A stretch of 12,486 bases of DNA from PZPK01 sp041590075. GTDB lineage: Bacteria; Pseudomonadota; Gammaproteobacteria; Pseudomonadales; Oleiphilaceae. The DNA lies in contig JBFHUL010000090.1 of NCBI GenBank assembly GCA_041590075.1, positions 1-12,486 on the forward strand, read 5' to 3'. A program made the translations under genes and the position numbers. The first letter of the stretch is position 1; each line of letters starts with the position of its first letter. Below, piece after piece: positions 7,064 through 12,486 of the stretch. The notes under the pieces were generated by a model that saw only the letters and a list, made by a program, of their open reading frames with translations, ran no database searches and had not been told where the DNA came from.

Positions 7064-7523
7064 TTGTTTCAATCAGCTTGATATGCTGTTCACACACACT
7101 GAAGCGATCTTGATCGTCGAGCCCTGCACACGCAATACGCAGCGCCTGAATTTCGCCTCGGCTCTGTATACGTACATTACCTGAGAGCATCAGCGATGTC
7201 GCATCACCCACCAACTGCTCGTCAATCAGTTCCGCCCGCTGTCCCTTGCTGTCTTCACACATCAGCCACAGAGATACGGGTTTGAGCGGCGCCGTGGGAA
7301 AATCCAACCATAACGCAACATTGAACATCCAGTCCTTCTTCGAAAGCGATTGCGCACGGGCCGGCGTATGGTGGGAAGTTTGACGTAAAAACTTAAGGAA
7401 AGAGAGACGCTTGTTACGGTCTTGCATGGTTACCGGATCGGGCATATCTGAACAGTAAATATGCCGTGGTATCTCGTGTAGGACACGCATTTTAAGCAAA
7501 TGAGAGGGAACGCTACGAGTCAC
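7038..7523 (-). CDS. Conserved-looking hypothetical protein, 161 aa
   Basis: I do not recognise a family. The start is set by a perfect AAGGAG (7530-7535, minus strand) 6 nt before GTG at 7521-7523; the longer version from ATG 7547 would put this site inside the coding region and has no ribosome-binding site of its own. Numbered from the GTG, residues 1-55 are basic, with a DRNKR stretch at 35-39. From about 65 the sequence alternates hydrophobic and polar residues, as in a beta-sandwich or barrel (DWMFNVALWLDF, VSLWLMCED, ALRIACAGL, FSVCEQHIKL). There is no signal peptide or membrane span, so it is probably cytoplasmic. It lacks DxSxxG, so I do not call it PilZ. It is downstream of cysG on the same strand, 143 bp away. 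Confidence 0.7.
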   Translation of the reverse strand: MTRSVPSHLLKMRVLHEIPRHIYCSDMPDPVTMQDRNKRLSFLKFLRQTSHHTPARAQSLSKKDWMFNVALWLDFPTAPLKPVSLWLMCEDSKGQRAELIDEQLVGDATSLMLSGNVRIQSRGEIQALRIACAGLDDQDRFSVCEQHIKLIETSQEAMKAS

Positions 7524-7529
7524 AGAAAA

Positions 7530-7535
7530 CTCCTT
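7530..7535 (-). promoter_or_regulatory. Shine-Dalgarno AAGGAG deciding the start of the 161-aa gene
   Basis: Read on the minus strand, AAGGAG is followed by TTTTCT and GTG. The ideal spacing favours the GTG start over the ATG eight codons upstream, which has no such site. Confidence 0.75.
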
Positions 7536-7666
7536 CCAAGCCAACATCAGTTAAAGGGCAACAGGTTTTCTGCAAGTATGATCGTCATTGCGCAGCGGCT
7601 CTGTGCGAGAAGGCACACTGCTACATTACGTCAGAAAATCAAAAATTGTGTTACATAAACGCGAGC

Positions 7667-9043
7667 TTAGTCGCGCCAGTTCAGCTTCTCACGAAGTTTC
7701 ACGACATCACCAATAATGATCAAGGTGGGGGCTTTGATTTTTTCGTCCTGCGCGAGTGCCGCGATATTATCGAGCCGTCCAACCAGAACATGTTGATCAC
7801 GAGTGGTGCCTCGCGAAATCAAGGCAACCGGCTTATCGCCGGGCATACCATGCTCCATCAAAGAGCGACTGATAACCGGCAAGCCCACCAGGCCCATATA
7901 GAACACCAGCGTCTGGTGCTCATGCACGAATTCATGCCAGGGAAGATTACAAGAATTATCTTTGAGATGGCCCGTAATAAATCTCACAGACTGGGAGTAG
8001 TCGCGGTGTGTAAGGGGGATGCCCGAATAGGCCGCACACCCCGATGCCGCAGTAATACCCGGCACCACCTGAAAGGGCACGCCCTGCTCCGCCAGGCGTT
8101 CAATTTCTTCGCCTCCGCGCCCGAAAATAAAGGGGTCACCACCTTTCAGTCGCAAAACCCGCTTACCGGCTTTAGCGTATTTTACTAATAAATCGTTAAT
8201 GGAATCCTGCGGCACGCTATGTCGGCTGCGCTCTTTTCCGACATTGATTTTTTCGGCATCCTGTCGCACCAGCGCCATAATTTGCTCCGAGACAAGACGG
8301 TCGAACAAGACGACATCCGCCTGCCGTATAAGGCGCAACGCTTTAAAGGTAAGCAGGTCGGGATCACCCGGCCCGGCACCCACGAGATACACCTCCCCCA
8401 CGGGGCTATGATCGGCTTCCGCCTGCTTCAGGCATTCCTGTAATACGTCTTCGGCTTCGCGTTCACGGCCAGAAAAAACCAGGTCTGAGAACCGACCTTC
8501 CAGTGTACGTTCCCAGAAGCGGCGGCGCGCATTCAGCTCAGGTAACACACTACGCACTTCGTCGCGATAGCGTTTTGCCAGTAAGGCCAGCCGTCCGTAC
8601 GCATGAGGAATGCTCGACTCCAGGCGATTGCGCAATAAACGCGTGAGCACCGGAAGTTCTCCTCCCGTTGCCACTGCTGCCAATACCGGGGAGCGATCGA
8701 TGATTGAGGGAAAAATGAAACTGCTGAGCGCGGCGCGGTTCACCACATTTACCGGCAAACGCAATTGCCGGGCTTTTTGGGCAATCAGTTCATCTTGTTG
8801 GGCATCTTCTGTGGCGGCGACCACCATATGCACTTGTTCCCAAGGCGCAAGGTCGGCCTCTTCAACACGCTCCAGAGAGATAGGATCCAGGCTCACCAAA
8901 TGCTCTGGTATCTCCTCACACACCCAATACACCTTGGTCTGCGCGCGTAAAAGGAGCTCAGTTTTGCGGACTGCGGCCGGGCCACTGCCAAACACCAGCA
9001 CCTGTTGATCCTTGAGGTCGAAAAACAGCGGCAGGAAATCCAT
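7667..9043 (-). CDS. cysG: Siroheme synthase CysG (precorrin-2 dehydrogenase/ferrochelatase fused to uroporphyrinogen-III methyltransferase)
   Basis: Makes siroheme, cofactor of sulfite and nitrite reductases, from uroporphyrinogen III. At 458 residues it matches E. coli CysG (457). The N-terminal half (about 1-210) is the NAD-dependent precorrin-2 dehydrogenase/sirohydrochlorin chelatase: MDFLPLF, dinucleotide loop GSGPAAVRK (19-27) and SIIDRSP (113-119). The C-terminal half (about 216-458) is a complete SAM-dependent methyltransferase: VGAGPGDPDLLT (221-232), DRLV with Asp248, GGDPFIFGRGGEE (301-313), PGITAASGC and GIPLTHRD. The odd point is NVVN at 99-102: the Asp that is E. coli Asp104, assigned to catalysis, is Asn102. 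The regulatory/phosphorylated Ser128 is Thr126, and the usual GGG of the nucleotide loop is GSG. The methyltransferase should work; the first module is in doubt. It starts 3 bp after the serS stop. Confidence 0.95.
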   Translation of the reverse strand: MDFLPLFFDLKDQQVLVFGSGPAAVRKTELLLRAQTKVYWVCEEIPEHLVSLDPISLERVEEADLAPWEQVHMVVAATEDAQQDELIAQKARQLRLPVNVVNRAALSSFIFPSIIDRSPVLAAVATGGELPVLTRLLRNRLESSIPHAYGRLALLAKRYRDEVRSVLPELNARRRFWERTLEGRFSDLVFSGREREAEDVLQECLKQAEADHSPVGEVYLVGAGPGDPDLLTFKALRLIRQADVVLFDRLVSEQIMALVRQDAEKINVGKERSRHSVPQDSINDLLVKYAKAGKRVLRLKGGDPFIFGRGGEEIERLAEQGVPFQVVPGITAASGCAAYSGIPLTHRDYSQSVRFITGHLKDNSCNLPWHEFVHEHQTLVFYMGLVGLPVISRSLMEHGMPGDKPVALISRGTTRDQHVLVGRLDNIAALAQDEKIKAPTLIIIGDVVKLREKLNWRD

Positions 9044-9046
9044 GTC

Positions 9047-10327
9047 TTATGCCTTGTTGATGACAGTAAGGCCACCCATATAGGCCTGTAATACATCGGG
9101 AACCCGAATGGAACCATCAGCTTGCTGGTAATTTTCCATCACGGCAATCATGGTGCGCCCAACCGCCAAACCGGACCCATTGAGTGTGTGCACCAATTGC
9201 GGCTTGTTGGTCTGCGCACAGCGATAGCGGGCCTGCATACGGCGCGCCTGAAAATCGCGGGTATTGCTGCATGAAGAAATCTCACGATAAGCCTGCTGGC
9301 CGGGCAGCCATACTTCCAGATCGTAGGTTTTGGCCGCAGAAAAACCCAGATCTCCACCACACAACTTAACGACACGATAGGGCAACTCCAATGCCTGCAA
9401 AATACCTTCTGCATGGCCGGTTAAGGCTTCGAGTGCCGCATCAGACTGTTCCGGTAACACGATTTGAACCAGCTCTACCTTGTCGAACTGATGCTGACGA
9501 ATCATGCCCCGTACATCGCGACCGTAAGAACCTGCCTCACTACGAAAACAGGGCGTATGGCATACCAACTTGAGGGGCAGGTCGGCTGAATCCTGAATAG
9601 AGTCTCGCACCAGATTGGTTGCAGGCACTTCTGCCGTGGGTATCAGGTAAAAGTCACGATCCGCTTCGAGCTTGAAAAGATCTTCGGCAAACTTGGGTAA
9701 CTGACCGGTACCAAACAGACTTTCATCATTCACGATATAGGGCAGATAGGCCTCTTCGTAGCCGTTCTCGCGGGTGTGCGTATCCAACATAAATTGCGCC
9801 AACGCACGATGTAATCTTGCCAATTCACGGCGCATTACCACAAAGCGCGAGCCCGTTAATTTGCTCGCAGTTTCGAAGTCCATATTGCCCAACTGTTCAC
9901 CAAGGGCAACATGGTCTTTCACTTCAAAGTCAAAACTGGTTTTCTCGCCCCACCTGCGCACTTCAAGATTGTCATCTTCCGAGTCACCGTCTGGCACATC
10001 GTCATCTGGCAAATTCGGCAAACCGGCCAACAGTTCAGAGAAGGCATCCTGAACTTGTTTTAACTCCTGTTTCGAAGCTTCCAGGTCGTTTCCGAGCTGA
10101 TCCATTTCGGCTATGAGCGGCGCTATATCCTCACCGGCCGCCTTGGCTTTACCAATGGACTTGGATCTTGAGTTGCGCTCGTTCTGAAGTTGTTCGGTTT
10201 TGGTTTGCAGCGATTTTCGCTGGGCTTCGAGGGTCTCGAAAGCCGCGATGTCGAAGTCTACTTTTTTCTTGGCGAGTTTTTGTGCAACGAGCTGGGTATC
10301 CGTTCGGACGAGTTTCGCGTCAAGCAT
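9047..10327 (-). CDS. serS: Seryl-tRNA synthetase
   Basis: Charges tRNA-Ser (and tRNA-Sec where present) with serine. The 426-residue class II enzyme has the expected order: an N-terminal antiparallel coiled-coil arm (about 28-100) that grips the long variable arm of tRNA-Ser; the serine-binding TAE loop (231-233); motif 2 beginning FRSEAGSYGRDVRG (261-274); and motif 3 GLAVGRTMIAVMENYQ (386-401) with Arg391. N-terminal MLDAKLVRTD is the usual family start, supporting ATG 10327, although the ribosome-binding site is weak. It is the middle gene of crcB-serS-cysG; the stop codon is 3 bp from the cysG ATG, implying translational coupling. The same order, as I recall it, occurs in Pseudomonas. 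Confidence 0.97.
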   Translation of the reverse strand: MLDAKLVRTDTQLVAQKLAKKKVDFDIAAFETLEAQRKSLQTKTEQLQNERNSRSKSIGKAKAAGEDIAPLIAEMDQLGNDLEASKQELKQVQDAFSELLAGLPNLPDDDVPDGDSEDDNLEVRRWGEKTSFDFEVKDHVALGEQLGNMDFETASKLTGSRFVVMRRELARLHRALAQFMLDTHTRENGYEEAYLPYIVNDESLFGTGQLPKFAEDLFKLEADRDFYLIPTAEVPATNLVRDSIQDSADLPLKLVCHTPCFRSEAGSYGRDVRGMIRQHQFDKVELVQIVLPEQSDAALEALTGHAEGILQALELPYRVVKLCGGDLGFSAAKTYDLEVWLPGQQAYREISSCSNTRDFQARRMQARYRCAQTNKPQLVHTLNGSGLAVGRTMIAVMENYQQADGSIRVPDVLQAYMGGLTVINKA

Positions 10328-10391
10328 AGTTCAGGTTTCTTTGTTATCGGTTACGTTGAATCAATGGCAAATAATGGATTGAAAATGCATG

Positions 10392-10760
10392 TTACAGGGT
10401 GGCTCTTCCAGAGAAAACGCCCAGAGACACCGCAAGGATGCAGGCAATCACCGAAAGCAGTATATATCCAAGCGCTGCAAGCGCCTCCCCTCTGTCGAGA
10501 AGCTCCCAGGCTTCTAGCGAAAAGGCCGAAAAGGTGGTAAAAGCGCCCAAAAAACCGGTCATGATCAGCGGTTTCATCTCCGCAGGCCAGCTTTGCTTTT
10601 CAATGATCAGGATATAAACGAGCCCCATGAAAAACGAGCCGACCACGTTGACGACGAGCGTTCCCCAAGGAAAGTTTTTTCCCCCAACCAGATTCACCAG
10701 CCCGTATCGTGCAAGCGCCCCTATCGCACCCGCCACGGCAATGATCACCAAGGCTTTCAT
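10392..10760 (-). CDS. crcB: Fluoride channel/exporter CrcB (Fluc)
   Basis: Inner-membrane dual-topology dimeric channel that lets fluoride out of the cell. The 122-residue product has four predicted membrane helices (about 4-24, 33-53, 65-84, 95-116). The family motifs are all present: GALARY (14-19), PWGTLVVNVVGSF (31-43) with pore Asn38, and GFLGAFTTFSAFSLE (69-83), holding the central Na+-site and phenylalanine-box residues. Length is normal. It is the first gene of crcB-serS-cysG, 64 bp before serS. The 90 bp upstream show no sequence I recognise as a fluoride riboswitch, so expression may not be fluoride-controlled at that level. Confidence 0.95.
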   Translation of the reverse strand: MKALVIIAVAGAIGALARYGLVNLVGGKNFPWGTLVVNVVGSFFMGLVYILIIEKQSWPAEMKPLIMTGFLGAFTTFSAFSLEAWELLDRGEALAALGYILLSVIACILAVSLGVFSGRATL

Positions 10761-10820
10761 CGGATTTTCAGTCCATGTTAAACGAGCGGCAAGTGTACCG
10801 CGTCTCTCGCGTAATTACAC

Positions 10821-10830
10821 GGTGTACACC
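10821..10830. promoter_or_regulatory. Perfect 10-bp palindrome upstream of crcB
   Basis: GGTGTACACC is self-complementary and overlaps a second one, TACAC-G-GTGTA (10816-10826). It lies 61 bp upstream of the crcB start, in the gap after the E2 gene. It could be an operator; chance occurrence is also possible. Confidence 0.25.
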
Positions 10831-10850
10831 CAGCGTTTTTACAGGTGAAA

Positions 10851-12128
10851 TCAGTGATTATCCAACTGTAAATCCTCGATAAGCGTTTGCAGGAATAAGG
10901 CGGCTTCGGCACCGCTTGCCGCGCGGTGATCAAAGCTCAGTGACAGCGGTAACACCGGGCACGCAACGACCTGACCTTCCACTAACTTAACGACCTGTTG
11001 CAACTTGCCCACGCCCAGTATCGCAACCTGTGGGGGGACGATAATGGGCGTTGCGTAGCGCCCCGCCAGCGTTCCAAAGTTGCTCAGACTAATCGTGGCG
11101 CCGAGCAGCTTTTGTGGCTTAATGCGTCGCTGTTTGATTTCGATGATTTGCTTGTCCAGTATTTCTCTGATGCGCTGCGGAACTAAAGTTTGGACGTGCC
11201 GAATCACCGGAACAAACAACCCGTTATCGGTATTCACAGCAACACCCAGATGCACATCATCAAAAGGCTGGATACTCATTTCCTCTTCGTCAAACCAGGC
11301 GTTAAGTATGGGAACTTTCGCACAGGCTTTAATGACGGCACGAATGCAGCGCAATGTAATGTCTTGCTTAGCCGACCAGTGGCCCAAATCGGCGTCATCA
11401 AACAGCGTAACAGCAGGCACCTGCTGATGCGATTTGGCCATGCTTTGCGCCATGACTTTACGCGCTCCTGATAATCGAATGGGAGCAAGTCCTGCGTTGT
11501 TGTCCGACGGCTTCTTGCCAGACTTCGTCTTATATACGTCGAGTAATCGCGCGGCGGTCCAATCACTATACTCGCCTTTACTCAGTTCATCTGTCACACC
11601 GAGTTTAGCCGCCATCGCCAGCACTGCGGGCGTAGCCAATACTCGTCGCTTAGCCGGCGAGCGCTCTATGCCCCCTTTTGAAGGTAACGGTACGGATGCG
11701 TCGCTGCCGTAGCGGAAGGTCTCGGTGACCACTTCATCCCTCGCAGACTCGAGGTTACCCACCACGGAAACGCTGTGTCGCTGGAGCGGTGCATCGGAGC
11801 TATCCCCCTCCAGAATATTCGCCCCGGGAATATCCGCCTTGGAAATATCCGCCGCGGAGACCTGCACCTCTCGGCCCTCCTCGTCGGAGGGTGGCGCGTC
11901 AGCGAATGAAATGAGGGTGGCACCCACTTCAACCGTTTCACCCGGCTGCGCGAAGAGTTCGCGAACGAAGCCTTCGTAAGGCGAAGGCAACTCGACAATG
12001 GCTTTGGCCGTTTCGACGATGGCTATCAATTGATCCGTAACAACATGTTCTCCGGGTTGTACCAGCCATTCCACCAGTTCCGCGTCCTGCAAACCTTCAC
12101 CGAGGTCAGGCAGTTTAAATGTCTTCAT
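10851..12128 (-). CDS. Dihydrolipoamide acyltransferase (E2) of a 2-oxoacid dehydrogenase complex, probably pyruvate
   Basis: Core subunit that carries the acyl group on lipoate and transfers it to CoA. The 425-residue product has one lipoyl domain (about 1-77, lipoylated Lys42 in ETAKA), a long linker, a peripheral-subunit-binding region (about 163-198, beginning ATPAVLAMAAKLGV) and the catalytic domain (about 215-425). The linker has a three-unit 5-residue repeat (ADISK/ADIPG/ANILE). Two oddities: the subunit-binding region lacks the usual GTGPxGRI segment, and the catalytic motif reads DHRAASG (His401) with Ser405 where classical E2s have Asp. From memory, DHRAxTG variants occur in E2s of Legionella-like complexes, so this may mark that PDH subfamily rather than BkdB. 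AAGGAGGT (12134-12141) precedes ATG 12128; the start overlaps the E1-beta stop by 14 nt. Confidence 0.9.
   Translation of the reverse strand: MKTFKLPDLGEGLQDAELVEWLVQPGEHVVTDQLIAIVETAKAIVELPSPYEGFVRELFAQPGETVEVGATLISFADAPPSDEEGREVQVSAADISKADIPGANILEGDSSDAPLQRHSVSVVGNLESARDEVVTETFRYGSDASVPLPSKGGIERSPAKRRVLATPAVLAMAAKLGVTDELSKGEYSDWTAARLLDVYKTKSGKKPSDNNAGLAPIRLSGARKVMAQSMAKSHQQVPAVTLFDDADLGHWSAKQDITLRCIRAVIKACAKVPILNAWFDEEEMSIQPFDDVHLGVAVNTDNGLFVPVIRHVQTLVPQRIREILDKQIIEIKQRRIKPQKLLGATISLSNFGTLAGRYATPIIVPPQVAILGVGKLQQVVKLVEGQVVACPVLPLSLSFDHRAASGAEAALFLQTLIEDLQLDNH
11808..11852. repeat. Three 15-bp tandem repeats in the E2 linker
   Basis: On the minus strand the units start at 11852, 11837 and 11822, each GCGGATATT-like (third GCGAATATT) plus six variable bases; neighbouring units agree at 12 and 11 of 15 positions. 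They encode ADISK, ADIPG and ANILE in the flexible linker after the lipoyl domain. The multiple of three keeps the frame, so copy number can vary without breaking the protein. Confidence 0.75.
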
Positions 12129-12486
12129 GACTCACCTCCTTGCGTACAGCAACGAGTTGAGTGGCTAAATCAAGAATCCGCTGTGTGCCAGGCAAATAAT
12201 GCTGCTCGTTCTTGAAATACGGCATAACCGTATCAAAGCCTGTCACACGCGAGACCGGATGTTTTAAGTAAGGAAAGGCGCGCTCCTGTACGGTCGCAGC
12301 GATTTCACCGCCTAATCCTCCATGGCGCGCCGCTTCATGTACAATCAGACATCGGCCGGTATTGCGCACACTCTGCAGGATGGGCCTGTAATCGATTGGC
12401 GACAGGCTCGCTACATCAATCACTGCTGCCTGTATACCCTGCTCTTCTAATACCGTGGCAACCTCCAGTGTTTCCTTGATACTCGC
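12115..12486 (-). CDS. 2-oxoacid dehydrogenase E1 component, beta subunit, C-terminal part (5' end outside window)
   Basis: The frame is open to the window edge; 123 C-terminal residues are present. They correspond to the transketolase C-terminal domain of E1-beta subunits: ETLEVATVLEEQGIQAAVIDVASLSPID (ends shown: ETLEVA, LSPID), then DYRPILQSVRNTGRCLIVHEA, RHGGLGGEIAA, and P-VSRVTGFDTVMPY. This matches the 'vidLrTl-P-D--ti--Sv-kTgr-vvveEa...Gg-gaEi' layout of pyruvate/branched-chain E1-beta. Its stop codon overlaps the E2 start by 14 nt, so the two are translationally coupled and belong to one dehydrogenase complex. An E1-alpha gene is expected further upstream, outside the window. Pyruvate is favoured over branched-chain substrate only through the E2 features. 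Confidence 0.9.
   Translation of the reverse strand, partial: ASIKETLEVATVLEEQGIQAAVIDVASLSPIDYRPILQSVRNTGRCLIVHEAARHGGLGGEIAATVQERAFPYLKHPVSRVTGFDTVMPYFKNEQHYLPGTQRILDLATQLVAVRKEVSHEDI
12134..12141 (-). promoter_or_regulatory. Strong Shine-Dalgarno for the E2 gene inside the E1-beta coding region
   Basis: AAGGAGGT on the minus strand, 5 nt before the E2 ATG and within the last codons of E1-beta. It fixes the E2 start and suggests independent, strong initiation in addition to coupling. Confidence 0.8.

Noticed and set aside
7038..7523. PilZ assignment for the 161-aa protein
   Set aside because: DRNKR is only loosely like the arginine motif and there is no DxSxxG.
7524..7547. ATG start for the 161-aa gene
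   Set aside because: No ribosome-binding site in front of it, while AAGGAG lies inside this stretch at ideal distance from the GTG.
7650..7680. Terminator after cysG
   Set aside because: The CGCGA/TCGCG stem is only 5 bp and is followed by just three T; too weak to call.
7646..8188. 180-codon plus-strand ORF
   Set aside because: It lies antisense to the well-conserved methyltransferase half of cysG and has no recognisable features.
10343..10370. serS promoter (TTGCCA, 16-bp spacer, GATAAC on the minus strand)
   Set aside because: It would put the transcript start about 9 nt before the ATG, and the -10 match is modest; serS is more likely read with crcB.

Overview
The window looks like chromosomal DNA of a gammaproteobacterium, probably from the Pseudomonas/Cellvibrio side of the class. 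The evidence is a FabI enoyl reductase directly behind a Yej/Npp-type peptide-transporter ATPase, an AroF-like DAHP synthase, a crcB-serS-cysG run, a DUF1631-like protein next to a PilZ protein, and a single-lipoyl E2 dehydrogenase subunit. No mobile element, CRISPR array, rRNA or tRNA was seen. The gene set is mostly core metabolism with a few poorly characterised genes between.

Layout: (1) 1-1915, plus strand: the 3' two thirds of a double-ATPase ABC protein (YejF type), then fabI (fatty-acid elongation). (2) 2024-3133, plus: a lipoprotein with an alpha/beta-hydrolase fold whose usual catalytic His is Asn. (3) 3172-5286, minus: a two-gene set, a DUF1631-like coiled-coil protein with what looks like two copies of the same C-terminal-type barrel, followed by a single-domain PilZ protein with intact c-di-GMP-binding motifs. 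(4) 5574-6638, plus: aroF-type DAHP synthase with a clear intrinsic terminator, preceded by a 287-bp leader/promoter region shared with the divergent DUF1631-like gene. (5) 6640-7523: a short regulatory-looking region with two perfect inverted repeats, a 62-residue unknown ORF, and an unknown 161-residue minus-strand gene, separated by a possible bidirectional terminator. (6) 7667-10760, minus: crcB-serS-cysG, a compact operon (fluoride channel, seryl-tRNA synthetase, trifunctional siroheme synthase). (7) 10851-12486, minus: E2 and the 3' part of E1-beta of a 2-oxoacid (probably pyruvate) dehydrogenase complex, overlapping by 14 nt.

Most genes are routine. The signals most worth a second look are catalytic-residue replacements: siroheme synthase has Asn where the dehydrogenase/chelatase Asp of CysG (Asp104 in E. 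coli numbering) should be; the lipoprotein hydrolase has Asn for its base His; and E2 has Ser for the Asp of its His-x3-Asp motif (the last probably a subfamily trait). The DUF1631-like/PilZ pair and its apparent internal domain duplication are the best candidate for an under-described system. I did not find convincing evidence of a wholly new multi-gene system.
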